In this document: positions 8,681 to 17,038 of the stretch, piece after piece | How positions within the stretch are numbered: the first letter of the stretch is position 1 | Layout of the letters: the number at the start of each line of letters is the position of its first letter | Assembly: GCF_016862895.1 (NCBI RefSeq) | Contig: NZ_BONV01000008.1 | Span: 1 to 64,000, forward strand | Origin: Planotetraspora kaengkrachanensis | Lineage (GTDB): Bacteria > Actinomycetota > Actinomycetes > Streptosporangiales > Streptosporangiaceae | Direction of reading: 5' to 3' | DNA: 64,000 nucleotides | Program-made: the position numbers and the translations under genes | Notes under the pieces: model-generated | The model's input: the letters and a program-made list of their open reading frames with translations, nothing else | What the model was told of the DNA's origin: nothing | Databases searched by the model: none

Positions 8681-8706
8681 GCGGCGTGACCGGACGGTCA
8701 CGCCGC
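8681..8706. terminator. Bidirectional hairpin terminator
   Basis: An 11-bp perfect stem (GCGGCGTGACC paired with GGTCACGCCGC) with a four-base GGAC loop. It lies between the converging membrane-protein (+) and dipeptidase (-) genes. No U-tract follows, as is usual in high-GC actinobacteria. Confidence 0.75.
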
Positions 8707-8752
8707 CGGCGATCTCACCGGGCCGCGCCGCCGCCATGGAGACGGACGGCCC

Positions 8753-9436
8753 TCAGAGGATCACAGGACCGTAGAGGGCTGCGCCGGCGTGCCGGGTCAT
8801 GGCCCAGTAGCGGTCGCCGTACGACCAGTGCCACCACTCGGTCGGATAGTTCACGAGCCCGGCCGCCTCCAGCGCCACCCCGAGGACCTTGCGGTTCTGC
8901 CGGGCGTCCGGGCCGATGCCCGTGGCCGCGGTGTAGCAGGCGCCGTCGCTCTGCTCCGGGTTGGCGTTGACGGCCGTGCCCATGTCGAGCTCCACCCCGT
9001 CGTCGTCGCACATGGTGAGGTCGACGGCCGCGCCCGCCGTGTGGGGGGCCACCTCGATCGGGGAGACGTACCGGCTCGCCGCGACATGCAACGCCTCTTC
9101 CGACATATCCGGAAAAGTCATGCGCAATTCGGCCTTGTAGTCCTCGAAGTACCGCCGCTGCAGGGAGACCGGCCGATATCCCTCGACCACCACGATGTGG
9201 AATCCGCCGGGAAGCCTGCTCTGCGCGTCCTCGAGCCTGGTCAGCACGCCCTGCCTCAGGTGGGCGTAGGCGCCCTCGGGGTCGGCGAGGCGTGGATCGA
9301 CCCGCAGCCGCCCGCGGACGTCGGCCAGTGGCTCTCCGCATTCGCGTACCGGTATCGACGTCACCCGGGTGTCCGAGATCAGGGTGATTCCAGGGGCGTC
9401 CGCCGCCCGCGCGGGACCGTGCGATGAGTCAGGCAT
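8753..9436 (-). CDS. VanX-like D-alanyl-D-alanine dipeptidase (peptidase M15D)
   Basis: 227 residues from ATG 9436, which has GGTAGG nine bases upstream; the TTG at 9445 is too close to that site. The family signatures are all present: EGYRPVS (Arg at about 88), the zinc ligands in PHTAGAAVDLTM (His132, Asp139) and EWWHWSYGDRYWA (catalytic Glu200, zinc ligand His203). The enzyme hydrolyses D-Ala-D-Ala or similar D-dipeptides. No signal peptide is seen, so it acts in the cytosol. There is no vanH/vanA-type partner within the window, so a peptidoglycan-recycling role is more likely than glycopeptide resistance. It is followed upstream on the same strand by the ROK gene, 16 bp away. Confidence 0.9.
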   Translation of the reverse strand: MPDSSHGPARAADAPGITLISDTRVTSIPVRECGEPLADVRGRLRVDPRLADPEGAYAHLRQGVLTRLEDAQSRLPGGFHIVVVEGYRPVSLQRRYFEDYKAELRMTFPDMSEEALHVAASRYVSPIEVAPHTAGAAVDLTMCDDDGVELDMGTAVNANPEQSDGACYTAATGIGPDARQNRKVLGVALEAAGLVNYPTEWWHWSYGDRYWAMTRHAGAALYGPVIL

Positions 9437-9452
9437 GAGGAGCAACCTACCG

Positions 9453-10637
9453 TCAGACGGTGTCGGAGAAGACCTCCTCCCTGGCTCGCGCCAGGGCCGC
9501 GACCATCGCGCCGCGCAGGACGGGATTGCCCTCGACCTGCGTCACCGCGACCGTCGGCCGGCTGGGGCACACCCGGGCGACGGACTCCTCGACCCGGGCC
9601 GCGAGCTCCCGCCCTCCGGCCCGGCCGACGTCTCCGCTCAGCACGACGAGACCAGGATCGAGCACGACGGACACGGCGGCGACCCCGACGGCCAGGCGAT
9701 CGGCCAGATCGTCGAGGAAGGCGTCGTTGCCGGTGGCGAGAGCCGTACGGACCAGGTCCGCGACGTCGGCTCCGGAGGACAGGCCGTGGGCCTGTGCGAG
9801 GCCGGTGAGGGCCTCCCCGCCGACCAGGCGCTGGAAGGAGCCCGACTGCGGCTCGGTCACGTCGGTCGGGAGCGGCTCCCCGGGGACGGGCAGCCAGCCG
9901 ATCTCGCCGGCGCCCCCGGTGATGCCCCGGTGCAGCCGGCCGCCGAGCATGACGCCGAGCCCCTGGCCGATCCCGGCCCACAGGATGGCGAAGTCGGCGA
10001 CGCCCCGGGCGGCGCCGTGCTCCTGCTCGGCCAGGGCGGCCAGGTTGACGTCGTTCTCGATGATCACGGACCCGCCCAGCAGGGTGCGCAGCCCGGCGAG
10101 CACGCCGACGTGCCATGCGGGCAGGTCGAAGGAGTAGCGGATGTCGCCGCTCACGGGATCCACGACGCCGCGGGTACCGATGACGAAGCTGCGCAGCCGG
10201 GTCAGCGGGACGTGCGCGGTCTCACAGGCCCGCATGACCGCGCCGTACACCGTCCGGACCGGGTCCCCCGCGTCGGTCGGGTCGACGGTGACCTCGGCGA
10301 CGACCTTCCCGGTGATGTCGGCCACGCCGGCGGTGACGCTGTCCGGCAGCACCTCCAGACCCGCCACGTAGGCGCTCGAGGGGTTCACGCCGTACAGGGC
10401 GGCGTTGGGGCCGCGCCCTCCCGGCCGCTCCCCCGCCGTGGTCACCAGGCCGCGCGTCTCGAGGCGGGACAGCAGCTGACCGGAGGTCACCTTCGACAGG
10501 CCGGTGAGCTCTCCCAGTTCCGCCCTGGTCAGCGGGCCGCGGGACAGCAGCAGTTCCAGCGCCGCCCGGTCGTTGATCTGACGGAGCAGCCGAGGTGTTC
10601 CCGGTCGTAGAGGCACTGGCTGGCTCCCTCTCGTCAC
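9453..10637 (-). CDS. ROK-family transcriptional repressor (first of two paralogs)
   Basis: 394 residues starting with GTG. The N-terminal winged helix-turn-helix contains ELGELTGLSKVTSGQLLSRL. A ROK sugar-kinase-like domain follows, with AGLEV, VIENDVNLAALAE and the zinc-region-like GGRLHRG..GGAGEIGW segment. The normal ROK kinase DGT-type Asp motif is degenerate, as in regulators. It is divergent from the sugar-binding-protein gene at 10830 and most likely represses that operon, released by an amino sugar or its phosphate. It is closely similar along its length to the ROK protein at 15704-16882, for example sharing PRLLR.INDRAALELLL and the SYVAGLEV-like region. Confidence 0.92.
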   Translation of the reverse strand: MTRGSQPVPLRPGTPRLLRQINDRAALELLLSRGPLTRAELGELTGLSKVTSGQLLSRLETRGLVTTAGERPGGRGPNAALYGVNPSSAYVAGLEVLPDSVTAGVADITGKVVAEVTVDPTDAGDPVRTVYGAVMRACETAHVPLTRLRSFVIGTRGVVDPVSGDIRYSFDLPAWHVGVLAGLRTLLGGSVIIENDVNLAALAEQEHGAARGVADFAILWAGIGQGLGVMLGGRLHRGITGGAGEIGWLPVPGEPLPTDVTEPQSGSFQRLVGGEALTGLAQAHGLSSGADVADLVRTALATGNDAFLDDLADRLAVGVAAVSVVLDPGLVVLSGDVGRAGGRELAARVEESVARVCPSRPTVAVTQVEGNPVLRGAMVAALARAREEVFSDTV

Positions 10638-10640
10638 GAT

Positions 10641-10687
10641 CCGCTAACACGGGTTTTTTTAAAGAAACTTTCTTGTTAGTTTAGCGG
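10641..10687. promoter_or_regulatory. Probable ROK operator in the divergent promoter of the amino-sugar operon
   Basis: An AT-rich island in GC-rich DNA. CCGCTAA at 10641-10647 is an exact inverted repeat of TTAGCGG at 10681-10687, and between them lies AAAGAAACTTTCTTG. The segment 10671-10686 matches the upstream region of the second ROK gene (16951-16966) at most positions: the shared pattern is TTTC-TG--AG-TTAGCG. This resembles operators described for ROK repressors. Binding would control both the repressor gene and the transporter genes. Confidence 0.6.
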
Positions 10688-10829
10688 CAGCCACCCCGGA
10701 GGCAAGCGATCAGCATCCGGGATGCCACGAGAGCCGACCGGACGGAATGCGTCATCCAGCAGGTGGAGGCCCGCCGACACCCCGCATGGGCGCACCCCCG
10801 ACGTGAAGCCGGGAAGGGAGAAACCCATC

Positions 10830-12155
10830 GTGAAGATCGTGAAGATCGCGGTCGCGACAAGCGTCACCGCCGCACTGGCCCTGGGTCTCGCCGCATGCGG
10901 CAGTGACTCCGGAACGACCGAGCCGACCGGCACGCCGGCGGCCTCGGGTCCCAAGTTCGCTGGTCAGACCCTCACGGTCTGGCGGCTCGGCGCGCCCACG
11001 GACGTGGCCGACAAGTACATGAATGACCTCAACGCGAAGTTCAAGGAGGTCACCGGCGCCGACGCCAAGGTGCAGTGGATCCCCTGGCCCGACGCGCAGA
11101 AGAAGTGGACCGCGGCGCTCGCCGGCGGCGAGGGCCCGGACGTCACCGAGTTCGGCAACGACCAGGTCGCGGCCTGGGTCGCGCAGGACGCGCTGTCGGA
11201 CATCACCGACGTCGTCAAGGGCGACAGCGAGCTCCAGCAGATCCCGCAGAACCTGTGGAGCTACGAGACGATCGACGGCAAGGTCTACGCGGCTCCGTGG
11301 GGCGGTGGCACCCGGGCCGTCCTCTACCGCAAGGACTGGTTCGACAAGCTCGGCATCCAGGCGCCCAAGACCTGGGACGAACTGGTCACCGCGGCCAAGA
11401 CGATCGTCGACAAGCAGGGGAAGGACGTCGACGGCTTCGCCTTCAACGGCGGGTCCGACGCGAACATGTCCCTGTCCCCCTTCGTCTGGTCGGCGGGCGG
11501 CGACTTCGCCTCCTTCGAGGCCGGCAAGTGGGTGGGCAAGCTCACCGAGCCCGGCTTCAAGGAGGGCTTCCAGTTCTACACGGACCTGGTCGCCAAGGAC
11601 GGCGTCTCCGGCAAGGGCCGCCTGACCCAGAACTCCGTCGACATCGCCCAGCGCTTCGCCGCCGGCAAGGTCGGCATGTACGTCACCGGTGGCTGGGACA
11701 TCGCGGCCATCAAGGAGCAGAGCAAGGGCAAGATCGACGAGTCCAAGATGGGCTTCTTCTCGCTGCCCAACAAGGACGGCAGCGGTCCGGCCCCGGCCTT
11801 CCAGGGCGGCAACGACATCGCCATCTGGAAGGACACCAAGAACGCCGAGCTCGCGGCCGAGTACCTGAAGCTGGCCTCCGGCAAGGAGTTCGGCGTCCGG
11901 TACGCCAAGGAGGGCGGCCTGCTCCCGCTCTACCCGGACGCGCTCACCGAGATGGGCACCGACCCGGCGCAGAAGCCCTTCACCGACACCTTCGCGGTGG
12001 CCAAGGGCTTCCCGGCCAGCCCCAACTGGGCGGAGGCCAACGACACCAAGGCGGTGCTGCAGAACGCCGCCCGCTCGGTGATCGACGGCAAGAAGACGGT
12101 CGACCAGGCTCTGGCGGACGCCAACGGCGAGCTTGAGACGATCCTCAACCAGTAG
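10830..12155 (+). CDS. Sugar-binding lipoprotein of ABC importer (family 1, das/ngc-like)
   Basis: 441 residues from the GTG at 10830, which has GGGAAGGGAG eleven bases upstream and gives a proper lipoprotein signal: charged VKIVK start, hydrophobic stretch and lipobox GLAAC with Cys23. A longer frame to 10722 would bury the signal. The mature part is a typical extracellular family 1 solute-binding protein with LTVWRLGAP, ALAGGEGPDVTEFGNDQ and APWGGGTRAVLYRKDWF. It delivers sugar to the permeases encoded next. The downstream GH3 hexosaminidase suggests N-acetylglucosamine or chito-oligosaccharides as ligand. No ATPase gene lies in the operon; in actinobacteria a shared MsiK-type ATPase commonly serves such systems. 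Confidence 0.9.
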   Translation: MKIVKIAVATSVTAALALGLAACGSDSGTTEPTGTPAASGPKFAGQTLTVWRLGAPTDVADKYMNDLNAKFKEVTGADAKVQWIPWPDAQKKWTAALAGGEGPDVTEFGNDQVAAWVAQDALSDITDVVKGDSELQQIPQNLWSYETIDGKVYAAPWGGGTRAVLYRKDWFDKLGIQAPKTWDELVTAAKTIVDKQGKDVDGFAFNGGSDANMSLSPFVWSAGGDFASFEAGKWVGKLTEPGFKEGFQFYTDLVAKDGVSGKGRLTQNSVDIAQRFAAGKVGMYVTGGWDIAAIKEQSKGKIDESKMGFFSLPNKDGSGPAPAFQGGNDIAIWKDTKNAELAAEYLKLASGKEFGVRYAKEGGLLPLYPDALTEMGTDPAQKPFTDTFAVAKGFPASPNWAEANDTKAVLQNAARSVIDGKKTVDQALADANGELETILNQ

Positions 12156-12161
12156 GCATTG

Positions 12162-13178
12162 ATGGCTCAGACGTCAACCGTCGCCCGGGGCGGAGGAGAC
12201 CCCTCCGCCCCGGCGCGCCGGCACAGCCCCCGGCCACGACGCAGGACCGGCCTGCCCAACTGGCTGGTCCCCTACGTCCTACTCCTGCCCGGACTCCTGG
12301 TCATCGCGGCGCTGCTGCTCTACCCGCTGTACCAGATGGTCGACATGTCCTTCCATCAGGTCGGGCTCCGGCAGATCAGGGCGATCAACCCCACCCCTGC
12401 CGAGTTCGTCGGGCTCGACAACTACAACAGCATCTTCGAATCCGACCTCTTCTGGACCTCGCTGCGCAACACCGTGGTCTTCGCGGTCGTCACCGTGGCG
12501 CTGACCCTGCTCCTCGGGACGCTCGTCGGCCTGCTGCTCAACAAGCTCGGCCCGAAGATGTCGACGTTCGTCGTCGTCGGCATCATGGCCGCCTGGGCCA
12601 CCCCGCCGACGGCGCAGGCCGTCGTCTGGAAATGGTTGTTCGACTCCGACGCGGGCGTGGTCAACTGGACGCTGAACCTGCTGCCCGACTGGCTGTCGAA
12701 CCTGGTGTTCGGCCGGTCGGACTGGAGCGGGCAGCCCTGGTTCAACGACACGATCACGCTCTATCTCGTGCTCATCGTCGCCGTCGTGTGGGCGTCGTTC
12801 CCGTTCATCGCGGTGTCGGTGCTCGCGGGACTCAAGAGCATCCCCTCGGAGCTGTACGAGGCGGCGCGGATGGACGGCGCGACCGCGATGTCCACGTTCA
12901 GGAAGATCACCTTCCCGCTGCTCAAGCCGGTCTTCTCGGTGCTGGTCGTCCTGTCGACCATCTGGGACTTCAAGGTCTTCACCCAGCTCTACCTGCTTGC
13001 GGGCGGCACGGTGAACCGTGACGCGTTCAACCTCTCGCTGTGGAGCTACGCCGAGGCCTTCAGCAGCCCGCCGAAGATGGGACTCGGCGCCGCGATCGCC
13101 GTCGTGCTCACGGGCATCCTGCTGGTCATCACCTTCGTTTACGTCCGCAACATCATCAAGACGGAGGACGTGCGATGA
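12162..13178 (+). CDS. Sugar ABC transporter permease (MalF type)
   Basis: 338 residues from the ATG at 12162 (a TTG three bases earlier is also open). A basic N-terminal tail precedes six membrane segments. The cytoplasmic EAA loop for ATPase contact is LYEAARMDGATAMSTFRKI. It lies 6 bp after the binding-protein gene and overlaps the next permease by 4 bp (ATGA). Together with the second permease it forms the channel of the probable amino-sugar importer. Confidence 0.92.
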   Translation: MAQTSTVARGGGDPSAPARRHSPRPRRRTGLPNWLVPYVLLLPGLLVIAALLLYPLYQMVDMSFHQVGLRQIRAINPTPAEFVGLDNYNSIFESDLFWTSLRNTVVFAVVTVALTLLLGTLVGLLLNKLGPKMSTFVVVGIMAAWATPPTAQAVVWKWLFDSDAGVVNWTLNLLPDWLSNLVFGRSDWSGQPWFNDTITLYLVLIVAVVWASFPFIAVSVLAGLKSIPSELYEAARMDGATAMSTFRKITFPLLKPVFSVLVVLSTIWDFKVFTQLYLLAGGTVNRDAFNLSLWSYAEAFSSPPKMGLGAAIAVVLTGILLVITFVYVRNIIKTEDVR

Positions 13179-14026
13179 GCCCGCTCGCCAGGAAGAGGCT
13201 CGGCCGGGTCGCGCTCAACGCGGCCGGCGTCGCGGTGTTCCTGTTCGCCGTCTTCCCCGTCTACTGGATGGTCGCCACCGCCTTCAAGCCGAACGACCAG
13301 ATCTTCACCACCAGCTTCATCCCGTTCCCCGACCCTCCGTCGATGGACCACGTGTCCCGCGTCTTCACCCAGGGCGTGGCCGGGAACTCCATCTGGCGCT
13401 ATCTGCTCAACAGCACGATCGTGGCCCTCAGCGCGGTCGTCATCGGCGCGGTCTTCGCACTGCTCGCGGCGACCGCGGTGGCGCGGTTCCGGTTCCGGTT
13501 CCGCACCTCGTTCCTCATCCTGCTGCTGATCGTGCAGATGGTGCCCGCAGAGGCGCTGCTGATCCCGCTGTTCACCATGGTCAAGCGGCTCGGCCTGTAC
13601 GACCAGCTGCTCGGGCTGATCGTCATCAACGTCGGCCTGACACTGCCGTTCTCCGTGTGGATGTTGCGCACGTTCGTCGCGGCGGTGCCGAAGGAGCTGG
13701 AGGAGGCGTCCTGGATCGACGGCGCCGGCCGGTTCACCACCTTCTGGCGGGTCCTGTTCCCGCTGGTCGCGCCGGGCCTGGTGGCGACGAGCATCTTCTC
13801 GTTCATCACCACGTGGAACGAGTTCGTCTTCGCGCTCACCCTCATCGGCGACCAGGGCAAGTACACGATGCCCGTCGCCCTGCAGTTCTTCGTCGGCCAG
13901 CGGTCGACGGACTGGGGCGGCATCATGGCCGCCTCGACCCTGATGACGATTCCGGTCCTCATCTTCTTCCTGCTCGTCCAGCGGCGCATGGTCTCCGGAC
14001 TCGTCGCGGGCGCAGTCAAGGGATAA
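13175..14026 (+). CDS. Sugar ABC transporter permease (MalG type)
   Basis: 283 residues from the ATG overlapping the previous stop; a longer frame upstream only shadows the first permease. Six membrane segments are visible, including the MalG-type N-terminal FPVYWMVATAFKPN. The EAA loop is LEEASWIDGAGRFTTFWRV. The C-terminus is QRRMVSGLVAGAVKG, the standard end of this family. Third gene of the importer operon. Confidence 0.93.
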   Translation: MSPLARKRLGRVALNAAGVAVFLFAVFPVYWMVATAFKPNDQIFTTSFIPFPDPPSMDHVSRVFTQGVAGNSIWRYLLNSTIVALSAVVIGAVFALLAATAVARFRFRFRTSFLILLLIVQMVPAEALLIPLFTMVKRLGLYDQLLGLIVINVGLTLPFSVWMLRTFVAAVPKELEEASWIDGAGRFTTFWRVLFPLVAPGLVATSIFSFITTWNEFVFALTLIGDQGKYTMPVALQFFVGQRSTDWGGIMAASTLMTIPVLIFFLLVQRRMVSGLVAGAVKG

Positions 14027-14040
14027 CACCGCTACGGGCA

Positions 14041-14080
14041 CCCGTACGGCCCCGCCCCACGAAGGCGTGGCCCGTACGGG
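14041..14080 (+). terminator. Intercistronic hairpin before the GH3 gene
   Basis: CCCGTACGG at 14041-14049 can pair with CCGTACGGG at 14072-14080, with a small inner CCAC/GTGG stem in the loop. It lies between the second permease and the hexosaminidase gene and may reduce read-through or set mRNA stability rather than fully end transcription. Confidence 0.4.
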
Positions 14081-14127
14081 CATGCCCGCGACATCCGCAC
14101 CTCCTACAGGTAAGGAGCCGAGACAGC

Positions 14128-15621
14128 ATGTCTGCCTCATCCCGCGATCTCCCTCCGTCAGAGGGGATCGCCGGCTTCTCCGCGAACATCAGCGATCGGG
14201 GGCTGCATCGTCTCGCGGCCGGCACGCTGCTCGTCGCCTTCCACGGCACCACCGCCCCCGACTGGGTCCTCCGGGCACTGGAGAACGGCCTGGGGGGCGT
14301 CACCCTGTTCGGCTTCAACGTCGCCGACTCCGCTCAGCTCACCGCTCTGACGGGGCAGCTCACGGGTGCCGGGCGCCCGGTCATCTCCCTCGACGAGGAG
14401 GGCGGCGACGTCACGCGGCTGGCCTACCACACCGGAAGCCCCTATCCGGGCAACGCGGCGCTCGGGGCCGTCGACGACGTCGAACTGACCGAGGGGGTCT
14501 ACCACTCCATCGCGTCCGAGTTGGTCCGGTGCGGGGTGAACCTCGACATGGGCCCGGTCGCCGACGTGAACACCGCCGACGACAACCCGGTGATCGGGAC
14601 CAGGTCCTTCGGGGCGTCACCGGACCTCGTGGCACGGCACACCGTGGCCGCGGTCCGCGGCCTCCAGTCGCTCGGGGTGGCCGCCTGCGTCAAGCACTTC
14701 CCCGGTCACGGAGCGACCCGGCAGGACTCCCACCTGGAGATCCCCGTCGTCGACGCCTCCCCCGAGCTGCTGCGGGAGCGTGAGCTCGTCCCGTTCCGCG
14801 CGGCGATCGAGGCCGGCACGAAGTCGATCATGACGGCGCACGTCTCCGTCCCGTGGCTCACCGGCGCCGCGCCCGCCACGCTGAGCCCGTCCGCACTGAC
14901 CCGCCTGCTCCGCGAGGAGATGGCCTACGACGGCGTGGTCGTCACCGACGCGCTCGACATGCATGCGATCACCAAGAGCGTGGGGCTCGGCGGCGGCGCC
15001 GTCATGTCGCTGCGGGCGGGCTCGGACCTGCTCTGCCTGGGGCCGTTGCCGACGCCCGACCAGATCCAGGCGATGCTCGCCGAGATCGTGACCGCGGTCT
15101 CCGACGGCCGGCTGCCCGCCGCCCGGCTGGAGGAGGCCAACGAGCGCGTAGAGCGGCTGCGGCGCTGGTTCTCCGCGCCGCGTCAGGACGCCGGCGAGGG
15201 CAACGTCATCGGCCTCGACGCCGCGCGCCGCGCGGTCTCGCTGACGGGGTCGGCGGCGCCGCTGGTCGACCCGCTCGTGATCGAGGTGGACACTCCGCCG
15301 ACCATCGCGGTGGGCGACGTGCCGTGGGGGTTCGCGCCCTGGCTGCCCGAGGCGGAGGTCGTCAGGGTGAAGCCCGAGGAGGCCGACGGCGCCACGCTGC
15401 TGGGCCGGGCGTCGGGCCGGTCGCTGGTCATCGTCGTCAAGGACGCCCACCGCCATCCGCGCACCCGGTCGTTCGTGTCCGACCTGGTCGCCACGCGCCC
15501 CGACGCGGTCGTCGTCGAGATGGGCCTGCCGGTCTGGCGCCCCCAGGCCGCCGCCTACATCGCGACGTACGGCGCCGCCCGGCCCAACGCTCAGGCGGCC
15601 GCCGAGTTGCTGACCGCCTGA
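14128..15621 (+). CDS. GH3 beta-N-acetylhexosaminidase (NagZ/DasD-like)
   Basis: 497 residues from the ATG preceded by GTAAGGAGCCG. Family GH3 of the NagZ type: KHFPGHGATRQDSH at 189-202 carries the Asp-His dyad found in N-acetylglucosaminidases, and VVTDALDM carries the nucleophile Asp274. No signal peptide or lipobox is seen, so it should act in the cytosol on imported chito-oligosaccharides or muropeptide sugars, releasing GlcNAc. Residues after about 340 form an extra C-terminal domain seen in actinobacterial members. Its position behind a binding protein and two permeases matches the das-type operon layout. The gene ends directly before a strong terminator. Confidence 0.9.
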   Translation: MSASSRDLPPSEGIAGFSANISDRGLHRLAAGTLLVAFHGTTAPDWVLRALENGLGGVTLFGFNVADSAQLTALTGQLTGAGRPVISLDEEGGDVTRLAYHTGSPYPGNAALGAVDDVELTEGVYHSIASELVRCGVNLDMGPVADVNTADDNPVIGTRSFGASPDLVARHTVAAVRGLQSLGVAACVKHFPGHGATRQDSHLEIPVVDASPELLRERELVPFRAAIEAGTKSIMTAHVSVPWLTGAAPATLSPSALTRLLREEMAYDGVVVTDALDMHAITKSVGLGGGAVMSLRAGSDLLCLGPLPTPDQIQAMLAEIVTAVSDGRLPAARLEEANERVERLRRWFSAPRQDAGEGNVIGLDAARRAVSLTGSAAPLVDPLVIEVDTPPTIAVGDVPWGFAPWLPEAEVVRVKPEEADGATLLGRASGRSLVIVVKDAHRHPRTRSFVSDLVATRPDAVVVEMGLPVWRPQAAAYIATYGAARPNAQAAAELLTA

Positions 15622-15624
15622 ACC

Positions 15625-15663
15625 ACCACCCGCGGCGCCAGCGGGGGCTGCGCCGCGGGTGGT
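15625..15663. terminator. Strong bidirectional hairpin terminator
   Basis: A 14-bp perfect stem (ACCACCCGCGGCGC with its exact complement at 15650-15663) and an 11-base loop. It sits four bases after the GH3 stop and ends transcription from both the importer operon and the converging ROK gene. Confidence 0.85.
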
Positions 15664-15671
15664 ACCGCCGG

Positions 15672-15707
15672 CCGTGTGGTCAGCCGTGTGGTCAGCCGTG
15701 TGGTCAG
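15672..15707. repeat. Three perfect 12-bp tandem repeats
   Basis: CCGTGTGGTCAG occurs three times without a mismatch at 15672, 15684 and 15696. The last copy includes the stop codon of the ROK gene (complement of TCA at 15704-15706), so replication slippage may have changed the 3' end of this gene. Confidence 0.9.
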
Positions 15708-16882
15708 GAGGCGAAGATGTCCTCGCGCGCCTGGTCGAGGGCGGCGAGGACGGCGCCCTTCAGCACCGGCCTGCCCGCGACCTCGCTGGTGACGACCTCG
15801 GGACGGATCGGGCAGATCCTGGCCACGGCCTCCTCGACGCGGGAGGTCAGGCCGGTTCCCCCCGCCTGCCCCACTTCGCCGGCGAGCACCACGAGCCCGG
15901 GGTCGAGCACCACGCACACCGACGCGACGCCGAGCGCGAGCCGGGAGGCGATCTCGTCGAGCAGGCGGTCTCCGCTGGGGCCCGCGGCCACGGCCTGGGT
16001 CACGCAGTCGGCCGCGCTCGTCCCCGAGAAGCCGAACTCCCTGGCGAGCTCGGTCACCGCCTCCGCGCTGATCAGCGACTGGAGGCCTCCCGACAGGGAC
16101 GGCAGCCGGCCCGGAGTGGCCTTGACGTCCTCGGCCAGCGGCACGCCGGGCACGGGGAGGTAGCCGATCTCACCCGCGCTGCCCGAACGGCCGCGGTGCA
16201 GCCGCCCGCCGAGCACAACCGCGAGACCGATGCCGCGGCCCACCCACACGAGCACGAAGTCGTCTACCGCCTGGGCGGCCCCCTTGGCCCGCTCGGCGAT
16301 CGCGGCGAGGTTCACGTCGTTCTCGATCGTGAGGTCCCTGCGCAGGTCCCGGGCCAGCGCCTCGTGGATGCCCTCGTGCCAGTGCGGCAGGTCGAAGGAG
16401 AACCGCACGTCCCCGGTGCGCGGATCCACGACGCCCGGAGCGCCGATCACGACGCCGCGCAGGCGCGACAACGCCACCTTGGCGGAACGGCACGCCTTGA
16501 CCACCGCGTTGTGGACGACGGACACCGGGTCGTCCTGCCCGTCGGGAACGGCCGTGACCTCGGCGACGACCTCGCCGTTGATGTCCGCGATCGCGGCGGT
16601 GACCGAGTCGGGCCCGACCTCGAGACCCGCGACGTAGGCGCAGGACGGGATGACCCCGTAGAGAGCCGCGTTCGGCCCGCGGTTGCCCGCCTGCTCCCCG
16701 ACGACCTCCACCAGACCGCGCTCCTCGAGACGGGCCAGCGTCTGGGAGGCGGTGACCTTCGAAAGCCCGGTCAGCTCACCGATCTGGCCGCGCGTCAGCG
16801 GCCCCGAGGCGAGCAACAACTCCAGTGCGGCCCGGTCGTTTATCTCCCGGAGCAGCCTGGGCACGCCAGGACGTCGCTCCAT
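15704..16882 (-). CDS. ROK-family transcriptional repressor (second paralog)
   Basis: 392 residues from ATG. The winged helix-turn-helix is GQIGELTGLSKVTASQTLARL; the ROK domain has VAGLEVGPDSV, TIENDVNLAAIAE and GGRLHRGRSGSAGEIGY. It aligns end to end with the ROK protein at 9453-10637, and the two bracket the importer/hexosaminidase operon. The gene ends in a 12-bp tandem repeat and a shared terminator. It probably controls itself and perhaps the same amino-sugar genes, since its upstream site resembles that of the other operon. Effector not known. Confidence 0.92.
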   Translation of the reverse strand: MERRPGVPRLLREINDRAALELLLASGPLTRGQIGELTGLSKVTASQTLARLEERGLVEVVGEQAGNRGPNAALYGVIPSCAYVAGLEVGPDSVTAAIADINGEVVAEVTAVPDGQDDPVSVVHNAVVKACRSAKVALSRLRGVVIGAPGVVDPRTGDVRFSFDLPHWHEGIHEALARDLRRDLTIENDVNLAAIAERAKGAAQAVDDFVLVWVGRGIGLAVVLGGRLHRGRSGSAGEIGYLPVPGVPLAEDVKATPGRLPSLSGGLQSLISAEAVTELAREFGFSGTSAADCVTQAVAAGPSGDRLLDEIASRLALGVASVCVVLDPGLVVLAGEVGQAGGTGLTSRVEEAVARICPIRPEVVTSEVAGRPVLKGAVLAALDQAREDIFAS

Positions 16883-16940
16883 GCTCCTGCTTTCTATCGT
16901 CGCCCCCGTGGAACCGGCGCGATCCGCGCCCGCAAATCGT

Positions 16941-16967
16941 CAACAAAGTTTCCTGCAAGCTTAGCGA
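16941..16967. promoter_or_regulatory. Probable operator upstream of second ROK gene
   Basis: CAACAAAGTTTCCTGCAAGC followed by TTAGCG. It matches the site in front of the first ROK gene at TTTC-TG--AG-TTAGCG in the same register. It lies about 60-85 bp upstream of the ATG of the second ROK gene. Autoregulation or cross-regulation by the two paralogs is inferred. Confidence 0.5.
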
Positions 16968-17038
16968 GCGGACAAGGCCGTGCAGCGTTCCGTGGCCGCC
17001 GCCCCGTCGCTCCCCCGCCCGTACACCCGGAGATCCGC

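Noticed and set aside
8753-9436. Vancomycin resistance locus
   Set aside because: No vanH, vanA or vanS-type ligase/dehydrogenase genes adjacent; the two-component system at 6013 is LuxR/DesK-type, not VanRS-type.
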